Assembly: GCF_910592395.1 (NCBI RefSeq)
Contig: NC_088317.1
Coordinates: 18,396,039 to 18,460,038 of the forward strand
Reading direction: 5' to 3'
Length of the DNA: 64,000 bases
DNA from: Lineus longissimus
Lineage: Eukaryota > Nemertea > Pilidiophora > Heteronemertea > Lineidae
Within the stretch, counting starts at the first letter, position 1, and each line of letters starts with the position of its first letter. The notes beneath the pieces are model-generated. The model had not been told where the DNA came from. It ran no database searches and was given only the letters and a program-made list of their open reading frames with translations. Below, piece after piece: positions 50,201-58,035 of this stretch. The position numbers and the translations under genes are program-made.

Positions 50201-53200
50201 AATTTCGTCCATCTTTTGCAGGTGCGACAAGTTGCGTATTTCGTGCCAGGCGTGTTCTGACCAGTGCGGCCGCATGATCCAAAGCAAGCCTCCCAGCAGC
50301 TCCTGCGCAATCACACCCGACGAGTCGGACAACGGTTACTCACCGCGCCTGGAGTACTGCTACACGTGTTGTGCAACTGATAACTGTACCAACTTGTGTA
50401 ATGGCTATTATGCTAAGGATTGTAAACCGATGAGGTAAAGCTATAGAGCCATTTACCCCAACTGGAGCTTTTGACCTCTTGCTGTAGTTGGGGAGTCTTT
50501 GTGACACTCTCTGAAGATTTTTTTAGAACTGACCTCACTTTTCATTGGTGAAGCAGTAGCATGTTAAAATGGGCAAACTTCTGTCAGAAGGTCCTGTAAC
50601 GCATTGTGTAATTCTTAGGCTTCTTTTACCAATACTTTTTGTGTAGTATATACAGGCACAACTCTATGAAGTGACTTCCTCTGAAAAAGCCTGTGTTTGA
50701 AGAGAATCAGATGAATACCACTTTCCCATTGACACAAAACTCATAACTGTCACGACCCAGAACATCTGCCTCTCGCTACAAGGGTGGTTTTTCATCCCTT
50801 GACCTATTTCGTTCCATGTCTTCTAGGTGCATCTCAGGCAACATCGCCGAGTTCCAACTGACTCCTCTCTACCCTGTCAAGAAGAAGAACAAGTTCCACT
50901 GCCACATCCAGCCGAAACAGGGCCAGGTTGTCTATGAGTTGGGGTACAGTCTCATCAAGGGTGGTGTGGTCGTTGCCAATTTCTCAACTAGCCGAATTCA
51001 GGTAGGTCGAAGGTTCTGCCCTCCCCACATAGATCTCAAGAAGAGTAGACCATGACATAGGTTTTCAGTTAAACAGCCTCTTAAGAAAGTAAAGAAGCTA
51101 GGAAACCCACATCAAACACATTTCTGTAGCCATCCACTTTTGGGTCCACCACCTATCTAGACACAGCTATTTGGGCCCTTGACATCAACTCCTACAAGTT
51201 TACAAGATCTCAGTTGATCTGCTTGCTGCAGATTTCAAATTATTTTAACAAAGACAGTAATAATATTACACTTCTCTTTAGGATGGTCCATACATCAAGG
51301 AAGGTATAGACCAGCACAACTTCTTGAACATCCACTTTGGTACCAAGATCGACCCGCAACCTAATTTGGTTGAGGGATACTCCGGGGAGAGACGCCTGAA
51401 GACTGGGTACTATGATGACAGTGGGTCTCCTATTGGTAGTGCGGCTATCTCCAGTGGCAAGCTCAAGGTCAAACCCTTGGTGCCGTTTGGGATTAATTCA
51501 CAGAACTGGGGTAAGTTTGATCATGAAGGATGGTCAAGCACCACATCCTACGATCAGAGGGCGCATAGATGGCTTCTCCTAAAGGTATGATGTGTATTGT
51601 GGCATCTACTTGTTCCTGCAGTTTGGGTAACAGGCTAAGGTAGAGAAACAAGCAAGTTAAGGTGTCTTGTGCTGTCAAAGTGGCCAATGCAAACAGTAGC
51701 ACCTGTCACTTCCATGGTCCTGGGTTTGATTCCTTAGTCAGTATCAGTGTAATCAAGAGGTCGACTCCCTTCAACAGTATCTATAGGTTTCCTCTGAGAG
51801 CTGCGGTTACCTCCTATAGTACAAATCACCCAGATGTTGTCTAAAGAGCAGTAATGAGCCAAAGATTTAAACTCTTATGCTCTCGACTCAATATTCTAGG
51901 TGTTTTGCTAAAGGACACAGAGATTAAAGAGTTGAACATATTTTGAATTGTGATGCTGACCTGAACCACGATAATCATAGTAGCTATTTCGTTTCCAGGT
52001 CAGTTTGAGTGTAACTCGACTGTGATGTCAAAACTTGTCATAGCGAATTCATCACCGTTCCGCGCCATCGACACGCTAAACGTGGAATTCCTTGGCATTG
52101 GGAAATACCGTATTCTGAATGCGTCAGAACCTCCGTTCATCTTCTTCACCATTCCCAAGGCGGTGTCCATTCTAGAGACGTTCTATAAGAAGGCATCGGT
52201 TCTGAGGGAGAGTCTAAGTGGGCGGATTCTGATCGAAGACAACAACTGGTTGATGAAGGTTTATGGTGAGGTGGATAAGTGCCCAGGTGAGTTGACATGA
52301 AAGTCTACAGAACAGGGATGTCAAGTCCACAATTTAGGCAGACTTCAGGAACGGTCTGTCTCAACTCTCTTTTAGTCTTTGAATTTTCAAAACTGGATGG
52401 ATTGCTGATGGAAGCAAAAGGTTTTAAGAAGAAACAAATTCAGACATTTTGCCTTCGTTCATTGGCATCCCTGATGGAAGTCCTGTAAAGCTGTGATTTT
52501 AGGTTGACATGTGGAATTATTAGCCCAATAAGTGCTGCTGAGATCTACCTAAACAGGCAAAGTGGTCACTTCCAGGGTTAGGATCCAAAGACTTCTGTTA
52601 AACGTTTGATTCTCGTACCATGCTTAAGGTGCCTCTAGTCAACTATTTCAGTTCTCTCCTTGTAGGTTTATTCAGAGGTTTATTCAGGGTGTCAGCTGCC
52701 TCTGTTATACTATTTCAATTCTCTCCTTGTAGGTTTATTCAGAGGTTTATTCAGGGTGTCAGCTGTCTCTGTTATACTATTTCAATTCTCTCCTTGTAGG
52801 TTTATTCAGAGCAACAGTGCGAGATAAGGCATACCCCTCCGTCATTCTCTACGACCAAGAAGTCGCGGTGAATTGTCCGTATAAGTTCAATATCCAGTTC
52901 AACATACCGGCGGACATGAAGGTTCCCATCAACAAAACGTTCATCATTGAGATCAAGGACACGTTAGGCAAAGCACAGGTGACGTTATTCCGGCCGGCGG
53001 AGGAGCCTCGCACACCTATTAGAGGTAAATGATCAGGATTTCATTCCTGTATTTCTTGGGCATACCACTTTTCTTAGACTGGCATGTCTTTTTAATGAGA
53101 CATAAAAAACTATATCATAGAAAGGTATTGTTGTTGTATGTTCTGCAGGGCAAGCAAAAGATTCTATCCACGTGGGAAGGAGCTGACAGTCAGCTCCTTC

Positions 53201-56200
53201 TTCCTGGCTCAAGGGAGAGGGACTTGCCAGAATAAGCCACATCATCATCATCGACATCACCCTCATCATCTTCCTCATCTTCATCACCATCATCATCTGA
53301 TAAGGTCAAAGGCTGTTGGCCAGTTGGTCTATGAATATGGTGCATTGGCGCCAAACCATACACAAGAGTAAGGAACGTTTGGTGACAACCAATTTTCAAG
53401 AATTTGAAATATCATCTAATATTGTATATGATTTGTGTTTCAGTTGACATGGCAGATGAGCGACTTGAGCCTGTGTTCCCGATGAGGTTCCCCAGCAAGG
53501 TGTTGGCAGCGCTCGTCATCACCATCGGGGTACTGTTATGTTTGCTGGTTGCTGGACAGGTGACAAAACCAAGTAAGACACTTTCTCATCTTAGTACAGC
53601 ATCACCTGAGACTAAAGACAGGATTCTATTTGTTTACACTTGTCCATGGTAAGAATGTTGATGCTGTATCATACTTCAGCAGTTCTGGTAGAGTCTGCTT
53701 TCCATAGACTGTTCACTTGTGGTGTTATCCTCTTTCCATGTTCTCATGTGACATGCCACCCACAGTATGAACCTCTGTTAGGCTTATTGGACAATTCCCC
53801 TGATTGTACCAGGGAACATGCTGTGGAGACTATGGAAACAATGCCACAAGTCCACAAGGGACCAGTCTTTGGATACGCAGCCTGTCATAAGCGGTACAAC
53901 ATATGTAGGTTCCTATATGAAGTAGCCTAAGTAAGTTCCAACAGTCGGGAAGCAGTCCATCTTTTTATGTCTTGAGCAAGGACACAGTATACAGCTTTCA
54001 ATCATTCCATCAGACATGTTGGACTGATTCGTTCGATGATCTATTTCCAGAACATATCAAACAGAAAAACAACACTTTCAAGAAGAGTCACCTCGTGTTC
54101 CTAGTGTTGTATGTGGTGTATAAGACGGCCTACTCCTTGACAGTCACTCTCACTGTGGTCTTCTTCATATGTCGAGCCATTAGTGTGTAAGTATACTTTA
54201 CTATCAAAAGAAGATTTGATCACCTGATTTTAAAGATTCCATTAGCTGTGTTGATGTGGTGGCATGCTAGCCACGGCAAGAGGGGATTTCCCTTGAGCTT
54301 AGTTGGTAGAGTGATGGCCCTTTAAGCAAGAGGTCCTAACCCGCAGAACCTTAGTCTTCTTTCTCTGTAACAATAACCAATTAAGTGCAGCACTGACTGT
54401 GTAACCTTAATCCTTCCAGCAACCCAATCAAAACCATGCAGCAATACTACCGTCACGCCGACCAGATCGTCTTACGGCAGTATGACGAAATAGCAGACAT
54501 GAGAAGCTTCGTAGACAAGGAGCTTGAGCGCCAGAATGCGATGGTGGACCATACTAAACGTCAGTGCGAAGACCAAATGAAAGCCATGCATAAGATCTTC
54601 GAGCAGGTAAGTTTATCTGTCGGACTTTTCATCTCATCATTTCGTTCTTCTTATTCTGTTCTCACTTGAGTAGTATGTGGTGTGCAACCATGGTTGGGTG
54701 CCACCTGGGCTTATTGGCCTTTTTGATTGCATGTTTGGCCATGGCCAATAGTCCGTCATCAGCTATACATGTATTGGATAATGAGTCGGAAGCCTTTAAG
54801 ATCAGCCCTCCCTCCGCCACACTTATCATATGGTACCTTACCATTAGTCATTCATTTGTTTCAGGCAATGCATTCTATTCCCATGAAGAGCGCCCAGACC
54901 AGAATCCAGCTGGCTCTGAGTACGGCCGCAGTTCAGCATACCCGACGAATGGTCCAAAACCTCACACTGACTCTGAGAACATTCAGAGAAGAATTTAACC
55001 GCTACGCTGACGAAATGGTCTTCAATCTGATACGGGACATACGCCAGACTTATAAGGATGTTGAAAAGAATCGCTGGTTGTCTGCTGCCCGGATGATTCA
55101 TGATAGCGTGCGGCAGACCAGACGTAATCGGGGCAAGAGTCTCATCAGGCCATTCATGGACTGGGTGGGGCTACAGACAGAGCTGACTCATCTTTCAGCA
55201 GGTTTGTATTGTTGTAATATTCCCTTGATATGGAGAGAAGCAGTTCCTTCTTGGCTAAAGGTTCCATCAGGTGGCTGAAGGTTCAGCTCGTCTGAGACCA
55301 TTTATCATCACATTCACAGGTAGGCTAATCCTGTTCGCGTCAAGTAGTATTAGACAAGAGACTTGAGCTTGATCACAAACTCTTTATATGACGACTTAGT
55401 GGAGTTTCTTTTTGAATAAACGGCATTAAAGTAAGTCCAGTGAATAGTGTTTCAGGAAAAATGTCCATTCGGGCATTGAAGTATTTCCACTAGGAGAATA
55501 GTCGAGCTGTCTGTTAACCCTGAAGATGGTAAATAACTTTGTTGTAAACAGTTTTATCTTTTTATTTCAGACTTGAAAATGAGGTCCAATATCCCAATGC
55601 CAAACGTCAACGACTTCCCAATCCCATTTGTTCAGAAACCTCAGTTCCAGTTCACGCCTGTGAAACCTTCAGACGTGCGTCTTCCTCACAACATCTGGTT
55701 ACTAGAGATGGAAAATGAGACGCTCTCGTACATCAGCCAGACAGAAAGTCTACCATCAGCACGCCAGATGTCCGACTTGAGCATCGTAAACATCAATTTG
55801 ATTTTGGCGGTTCTTCTTGTCATCGACTTCTTGTGGCTGCTGCATCGGATTGCGAGGACGTTTGATTGTTCAAAGGAGATTTTGTATGGTTATCCTGTGG
55901 AGTTTGATTGCAGAGGCAAACTAGGTAAGGCTGTTGATTCTAAATCTGCCTCCCTTGATAGAATGAATCACTTGGTATAGATGTGAAATTGTTACACCTG
56001 AAACTTTCAGAGTAAGTTGTCCCTTCCACTACTCCAGTATTGGACATTCCAAGGCCTGATTACGTTGTTTACGATGGCTTTCTACGGCATCATTAGCGAC
56101 ACTGAAGGTGGCCATGACTTTCTTTACTTTCAGAAGTTGATCAGAATTCCTCCAGTCAAACACACTGTGTTGGCAAATGTCTAAATTCTGTGAAGAGGAC

Positions 56201-57907
56201 GGTCTTACTGGTGAGTTCAGTTATCTTCTATCTTTCTTAAATGGAATGGCCTACATTTTGGACACTGACCTCAGGTTCTGTGCACCATGGAATAGGATTA
56301 TATACAAATCTGATTCCCTCTCGTTGCTTTGCAGACTGTGAAGAGTGAGTTCCTGCCCAAGATGGTTGGTACATGTTTCGCTGTGTTCATGATCCTCTTG
56401 TTCCTGGGACATTCGGAGAAGCTCGTCACCCTTGATACGCTGGAGAAGTTGGGATATTTTGACACTTTGGTAAGTGGAGTAGACTAGACTACCTTAAGGA
56501 CTCTGCAAGAGCTGGTCAAGGGATGACGTACAGCTGAGCCTTAGTAAAACATTACCTCCGGATTTAAAAAGGTCTTGATTATGCCTAGATTTGCTAAAAC
56601 AAATGCATATTAAGGGATGTGAGGTTGTTTTACTTCTAGGAGGGGAAAACTTTAACCTTTGCACTTCATTACAGGTGACCCCTCTCTCAACCAATCACAG
56701 AATAGCAAACACCCGAGTATCCTCAAACGCAGATAGAATAAACAATGTTGATCTCCGATTCTACGAGCGTTCTGTCGATGCCCGACTCCAGCACTACCAG
56801 ACGCTACTGCAGACTCACAATAGACTTCATTGTGAGGATGAATCAAAACTGTGTGATCAGTTCTGCAAGTGGTCAGGTGACACGAGAGTCTGTGATAAGT
56901 GGAGTTATGAGACTGTGACGGCCAAACTTAGTGGCTGTCAACTCCCAAGAATTATACCAACACTTTATGGAAAGTAAGTCCAACAATCTATTAACAGTCT
57001 CGTCAGCATCATGACCCACCTTTTTTAAAGGCAAAGGGTCTATACAAAAGTTGATATTGATAAAGGGAAGTTCAAGAGAGATTATCTTTTGGTAATCGTT
57101 AATCCTCAAAAGTGAAGGGAAGTTGTGATTGTATCAGGTGGTGTCAGTTCACAGAGGTGTCCTTATAACATATATCAGATTGAGGGGAATTACCAATATG
57201 GGACCAAAATCTATTTCCTCATAGTGAGGGTGTCCTGATTACAGAAGTGTCCACTAAGAGTGGTTCTACTGTACTGTAGAAGTCCTCGTTACTCAGGACT
57301 GATTTGATTCTTGTGATTTCAGATTCGAGGAGTATGCTTACATAGCCAAGTACCGTTTGCAATCAGCAAAATATGTCAACGCGGTACGAGAGCTTCTGTT
57401 CTATATCTGTTGCATCGTGCTGACCTACATCCTGGCACTTGGAGTTCTCGATCTGTTCGGGTATGTCATGTGGCTTTTCCTGCGAAGGTGAGTTGATGTC
57501 AGTTTGTCTTTGTATGAAAAGTGAGTGAAAGCTACACGGCTACAGGTAGAAAAGATTAGCTCACCAGGCTGATGCCTCTACAGCTTTGATAGCATGAAGT
57601 GATCAGGAGTATCGCTCTTCCTGGATGGGATGCTTCCACATTGTAGGCCAGTTCTCCAAGTCAGAACTGGTTTCCATTAATACTATTCGGAGAAGTAATA
57701 AGGGTGAAGTGACTTGCCCAAGGGCACAAAGATAAAGATAACTTTTCTTCTAAGAGTTGAACCTACAACACTATCACCACTATGCCACCGATCTCCCTTT
57801 TTCACAGTCACCGTCAACTTTTCAATTTCTTTAATAGATTCCATATGTTACGCCAACAAAGGGCATACATGACTGATGAAGTATCACCGGTGCCGAGACC
57901 ATCGTGA
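23527..57907 (+). CDS. Large polytopic membrane protein with EGF-like and four-Cys modules
   Basis: Exons: 23527-23804, 24256-24605, 24963-25766, 26128-26254, 26471-26676, 26784-26933, 27255-27389, 28422-28508, 30644-30721, 30810-30884, 30996-31070, 31322-31453, 32044-32222, 32485-32723, (38625-38663), 50222-50434, 50827-51001, 51282-51510, 51999-52286, 52800-53024, 53444-53572, 54051-54186, 54420-54606, 54865-55201, 55571-55924, 56134-56210, 56335-56469, 56675-56973, 57323-57487, 57838-57907. Without the bracketed exon they total 5,934 bases, 1,977 codons plus stop, with every junction phase-consistent. Order: cytoplasmic region (1-520), TM (~522-541), two EGF-like modules, three four-Cys modules, long ectodomain to ~1367, TMs at about 1368, 1405, 1683, 1764 and 1926, short cytoplasmic tail. 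The TM layout after 1368 resembles that of prominin or tweety proteins; DC-STAMP-like is another possibility. Neither is shown by sequence. The ATG sits directly on an AG acceptor, so translation may start further upstream. Confidence 0.8.
26471..27389 (+). CDS. Exons: TM anchor and two EGF-like modules
   Basis: Exon 26471-26676 encodes [20 protein letters not shown] after basic AAKK, a signal-anchor-like TM with the C-terminal side outside. Exon 26784-26933 carries six cysteines ([20 protein letters not shown] then C) in EGF-like spacing. Exon 27255-27389 is a textbook calcium-binding [34 protein letters not shown], with the acidic/Asn calcium ligands. Both EGF exons are phase 1-1, the usual arrangement for shuffled extracellular modules. 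Confidence 0.85.
27020..27085 (-). mobile_element. tRNA-derived SINE-like fragment
   Basis: Minus-strand ATGGATTCGAATCCAT is a symmetrical B box, preceded by an A-box-like AATGTAGTGGTTCGAG. It lies in the intron between the two EGF exons. Confidence 0.4.
28422..28508 (+). CDS. Exon: linker after the EGF modules
   Basis: 87 bases in phase 1-1: [20 protein letters not shown], then EFANGHSH. The acceptor is TTCTTTTATCAG and the donor GTAACA. KKRS is a possible dibasic/furin-like cleavage site in the ectodomain, which is inference. Confidence 0.65.
28509..30643. other. Intron, no gene seen
   Basis: Contains dispersed repeat copy 2 near its 3' end. Open minus-strand frames at 28968-29471 lack splice context and are not called. 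Confidence 0.5.
30412..30535 (+). repeat. Dispersed repeat family R3, copy 2
   Basis: CCATAGACTGTTAGCC, CTTGTACCAGGGAACATGAA and CATACTCAGCCTTAG match the copies at 14.9 and 53.7 kb in order and strand. Confidence 0.65.
30644..31070 (+). CDS. Three one-exon four-cysteine modules (TNFR-like)
   Basis: Exons 30644-30721, 30810-30884 and 30996-31070 (78, 75 and 75 bases, all phase 1-1) each encode one module with spacing C-x3-C-x9-C-x7/8-[31 protein letters not shown] and [15 protein letters not shown] plus a final Cys. The spacing resembles half of a TNF-receptor cysteine-rich domain. The modules diverge in sequence but keep exon boundaries, so they probably arose by exon duplication. Extracellular. 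Confidence 0.75.
30885..30995 (+). repeat. 111-bp intron made largely of one 126-bp-family unit
   Basis: Between two four-Cys exons, the intron contains CCAAAAATATTTTTTCACTT, then T-rich DNA, CTGCTCAAAATCAAGCAACA and CAGTCCCAAAAC, matching the array unit at 44-45 kb. Its own T-run supplies the pyrimidine tract of the 3' splice site (TTTTTTTTGTTTTCTAG). Confidence 0.7.
31322..32723 (+). CDS. Exons: central ectodomain
   Basis: Exons 31322-31453, 32044-32222 and 32485-32723 encode about 183 residues, with stretches such as [16 protein letters not shown] and [20 protein letters not shown] suggestive of a beta-sandwich, and NST and NVT glycosylation sequons. Cysteines in [20 protein letters not shown] and CTTF form a further cluster. 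No family recognised. The next exon is 17.5 kb away unless the 39-nt exon at 38625 is used. Confidence 0.75.
31620..31842. mobile_element. Foldback element with near-perfect 100-bp arms
   Basis: 31620-31719 and 31743-31842 are reverse complements with about two mismatches over 100 bp, separated by 23 bp. Ends are TGTGACCCGC and GCGAGTCACA. The near identity of the arms implies a recent insertion or gene conversion. It has no coding capacity and lies in the intron before 32044. Confidence 0.9.
36414..36665 (+). repeat. Two units of the 126-bp repeat family
   Basis: Two units with TTTTTTTCACTTG and CTGCTCAAAATGAAGAAACA, preceded by GATGCTACAGATGA as at 13.26 kb. About 100 bp downstream, AGTTCCACTGTA resembles a Tc1/mariner-like MITE end, so the units may have been carried by such an element. 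Confidence 0.7.
37475..38192. mobile_element. ~720-bp non-autonomous element with short inverted ends
   Basis: Left end AGCTCACCT and right end AGGTGAGCA are inverted repeats (8 of 9). The left end is followed by TACCGTGGCGTCCGTCGTCC, which I recall as the head of a repeat family common in marine invertebrate genomes (recollection, not searched). It contains an internal A-rich tandem repeat and no coding capacity. Confidence 0.6.
37593..37918. repeat. Three-copy tandem repeat, ~117-bp period, A-rich
   Basis: GTCTTCCATGTCATCAAGAA begins at 37593, 37710 and 37828. The first two copies end in runs of 18-20 A. Confidence 0.9.
38625..38663 (+). CDS. Candidate 39-nt cassette exon of the large gene
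   Basis: Inside the 17.5-kb intron a pyrimidine-rich acceptor ending GGATTTCAG and a perfect donor GTAAGTG flank 39 bases. Read from the phase-2 donor at 32723 they give [13 protein letters not shown] plus a completed Gln codon, returning to phase 2 for 50222. The added peptide has an NST glycosylation sequon and sits just before the cysteine cluster. Length, phase and splice sites all fit, but a 39-base open stretch is weak evidence alone. Confidence 0.5.
42863..42892. repeat. Two-copy 15-bp pyrimidine repeat
   Basis: CTCAACCCTCCCCC occurs twice in tandem. Confidence 0.7.
44300..45432 (+). repeat. ~126-bp minisatellite array, about nine copies
   Basis: The motif ATGAAGAAACATCATCA recurs at 44346, 44471, 44598, 44724, 44850, 44979, 45107, 45235 and 45362, spacing 125-129 bp. 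Each unit also has a T-rich tract after CACTTG/AACTTG and TTTTGACTTTGAAAATG. Because 126 is a multiple of three, the minus strand shows a repetitive open frame (44572-44943) that is an artefact of the array. Confidence 0.95.
45475..45540. repeat. Imperfect ~20-bp tandem repeats
   Basis: TCACCATGGTAAATATGAAT, TCACTATGGTAATTCTGAAT and TCACCATGTTAAATCATCAT follow each other, then a TTCACAATTGTGAA palindrome. Confidence 0.65.
50222..50434 (+). CDS. Exon: cysteine-rich cluster (faintly Ly6-like end)
   Basis: 71 residues with about 12 cysteines: [18 protein letters not shown], then [31 protein letters not shown] and KDC. The CC-x3-D-x-CxN-type end resembles the last motif of Ly6/uPAR three-finger domains, but the rest of the spacing does not fit well. 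Phase 2 at both ends. Acceptor CATCTTTTGCAG, donor GTAAAG. Confidence 0.75.
50827..53024 (+). CDS. Exons: distal ectodomain
   Basis: Exons 50827-51001, 51282-51510, 51999-52286 and 52800-53024 encode about 305 residues of predicted beta-rich extracellular sequence ([60 protein letters not shown]). There are several N-glycosylation sequons (NFS, NSS, NAS, NKT) and few cysteines. No domain is recognised. The acceptor of the last exon is the third copy of a tandem duplicated splice site. Confidence 0.75.
51660..51735 (+). mobile_element. tRNA-derived SINE-like fragment
   Basis: GGTCCTGGGTTTGATTCC resembles a B box, with an A-box-like AAGTGGCCAATGC upstream. Decayed. Confidence 0.3.
52643..52811 (+). 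repeat. 67-bp tandem duplication triplicating a 3' splice site
   Basis: CTATTTCAATTCTCTCCTTG followed by TAG and GTTTATTCAGAG occurs at 52643, 52710 and 52777 (period 67), so three equivalent acceptors end at 52665, 52732 and 52799. Only the last yields an open frame in the required phase; the first two hit in-frame stops. An internal 11-12-bp direct repeat (GTTTATTCAGAG) is nested inside. Confidence 0.95.
53238..53300. repeat. CAT/CATCAT-rich simple repeat
   Basis: Imperfect (CAT)n with CTTCATCATC interruptions; in one minus-strand frame it gives a spurious aspartate-rich reading. Confidence 0.85.
53444..54186 (+). CDS. Exons: first two TMs of the C-terminal membrane domain
   Basis: Exon 53444-53572 ends the ectodomain and gives [22 protein letters not shown]. 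Exon 54051-54186 gives basic [12 protein letters not shown], then [20 protein letters not shown] and [10 protein letters not shown], a long hydrophobic stretch crossing back out. The loop between them is about 20 residues and basic, hence cytoplasmic. Confidence 0.8.
53698..53890 (+). repeat. Dispersed repeat family R3, copy 3
   Basis: CCATAGACTGTTCACTTGTG, GATTGTACCAGGGAACATGC, GGAGACTATGGAAACAATGC and GGATACGCAGCC match the other two copies. It lies in the intron between the two TM exons. Confidence 0.7.
54291..54350 (+). mobile_element. tRNA-Lys-like SINE fragment
   Basis: TTGAGCTTAGTTGGTAGAGT closely resembles a tRNA D arm (A box) and CCCTTTAAGC an anticodon arm; the T arm is degenerate (no GGTTCGANNCC), so it is not an intact tRNA. 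Confidence 0.4.
54420..55924 (+). CDS. Exons: helical extracellular loop and third C-terminal TM
   Basis: Exons 54420-54606, 54865-55201 and 55571-55924. About 245 residues lack hydrophobic segments and are rich in charged heptad-like sequence ([40 protein letters not shown]), indicating long helices or coiled coil, with a basic QTRRNRGK stretch. These precede [22 protein letters not shown], then [14 protein letters not shown] on the cytoplasmic side. Topology puts the loop outside. Confidence 0.8.
56134..57907 (+). CDS. Exons: last two TMs, Cys-rich loop, C-terminus and stop
   Basis: Exons 56134-56210, 56335-56469, 56675-56973, 57323-57487 and 57838-57907. TM at [18 protein letters not shown]; then an extracellular loop of about 130 residues with paired cysteines ([28 protein letters not shown]); [22 protein letters not shown] continuing [11 protein letters not shown]; then basic [20 protein letters not shown] and the end PRPS. 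TGA is at 57905-57907. Confidence 0.85.
57145..57285. mobile_element. Decayed MITE related to the 18.2-kb element
   Basis: The right end GTGGTTCTACTGTA and internal GTGTCCACTAAGAG/GTGTCCTGATTACAG phrases resemble the ends and body of the MITE at 18203-18379. The left terminus is lost. Confidence 0.35.
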
Positions 57908-58029
57908 GCAGCGTGATATCTGCCGAGAAAACAGTTCTCAAGAGATCTTACGAGGAAACACAATCAGTTGAATTGTAACGGCGGGAGGTCAAGTCGATAT
58001 TAGACTTTGTGCCAAGAACTTTGCTGCAT

Positions 58030-58035
58030 AATAAA
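58030..58035 (+). terminator. Proximal poly(A) signal AATAAA
   Basis: First canonical hexamer after the stop codon at 57905. Confidence 0.45.

Larger units (their letters stand above)
32724..50221. other. 17.5-kb intron, repeat-rich
   Basis: It holds a candidate 39-nt exon, two isolated 126-bp-family units, a ~720-bp TIR element, the main 126-bp tandem array and several short repeats. I found no further gene; the open frames within it (for instance 38712-39005 and 49230-49532) have no splice or composition support. Confidence 0.6.

Noticed and set aside
50222-51001. HAP2/GCS1 gamete fusogen as identity of the Cys-rich ectodomain
   Set aside because: Cysteine spacing and following sequence do not match the HAP2 core as I know it, and HAP2 is single-pass while this protein has at least six TMs.
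54291-54350. Functional tRNA-Lys gene
   Set aside because: D arm and anticodon arm are tRNA-like but the T arm and acceptor stem do not pair.
53444-57907. DC-STAMP or prominin family assignment for the five-TM region
   Set aside because: Topology is compatible but no diagnostic motif could be identified by eye; left as a hypothesis only.
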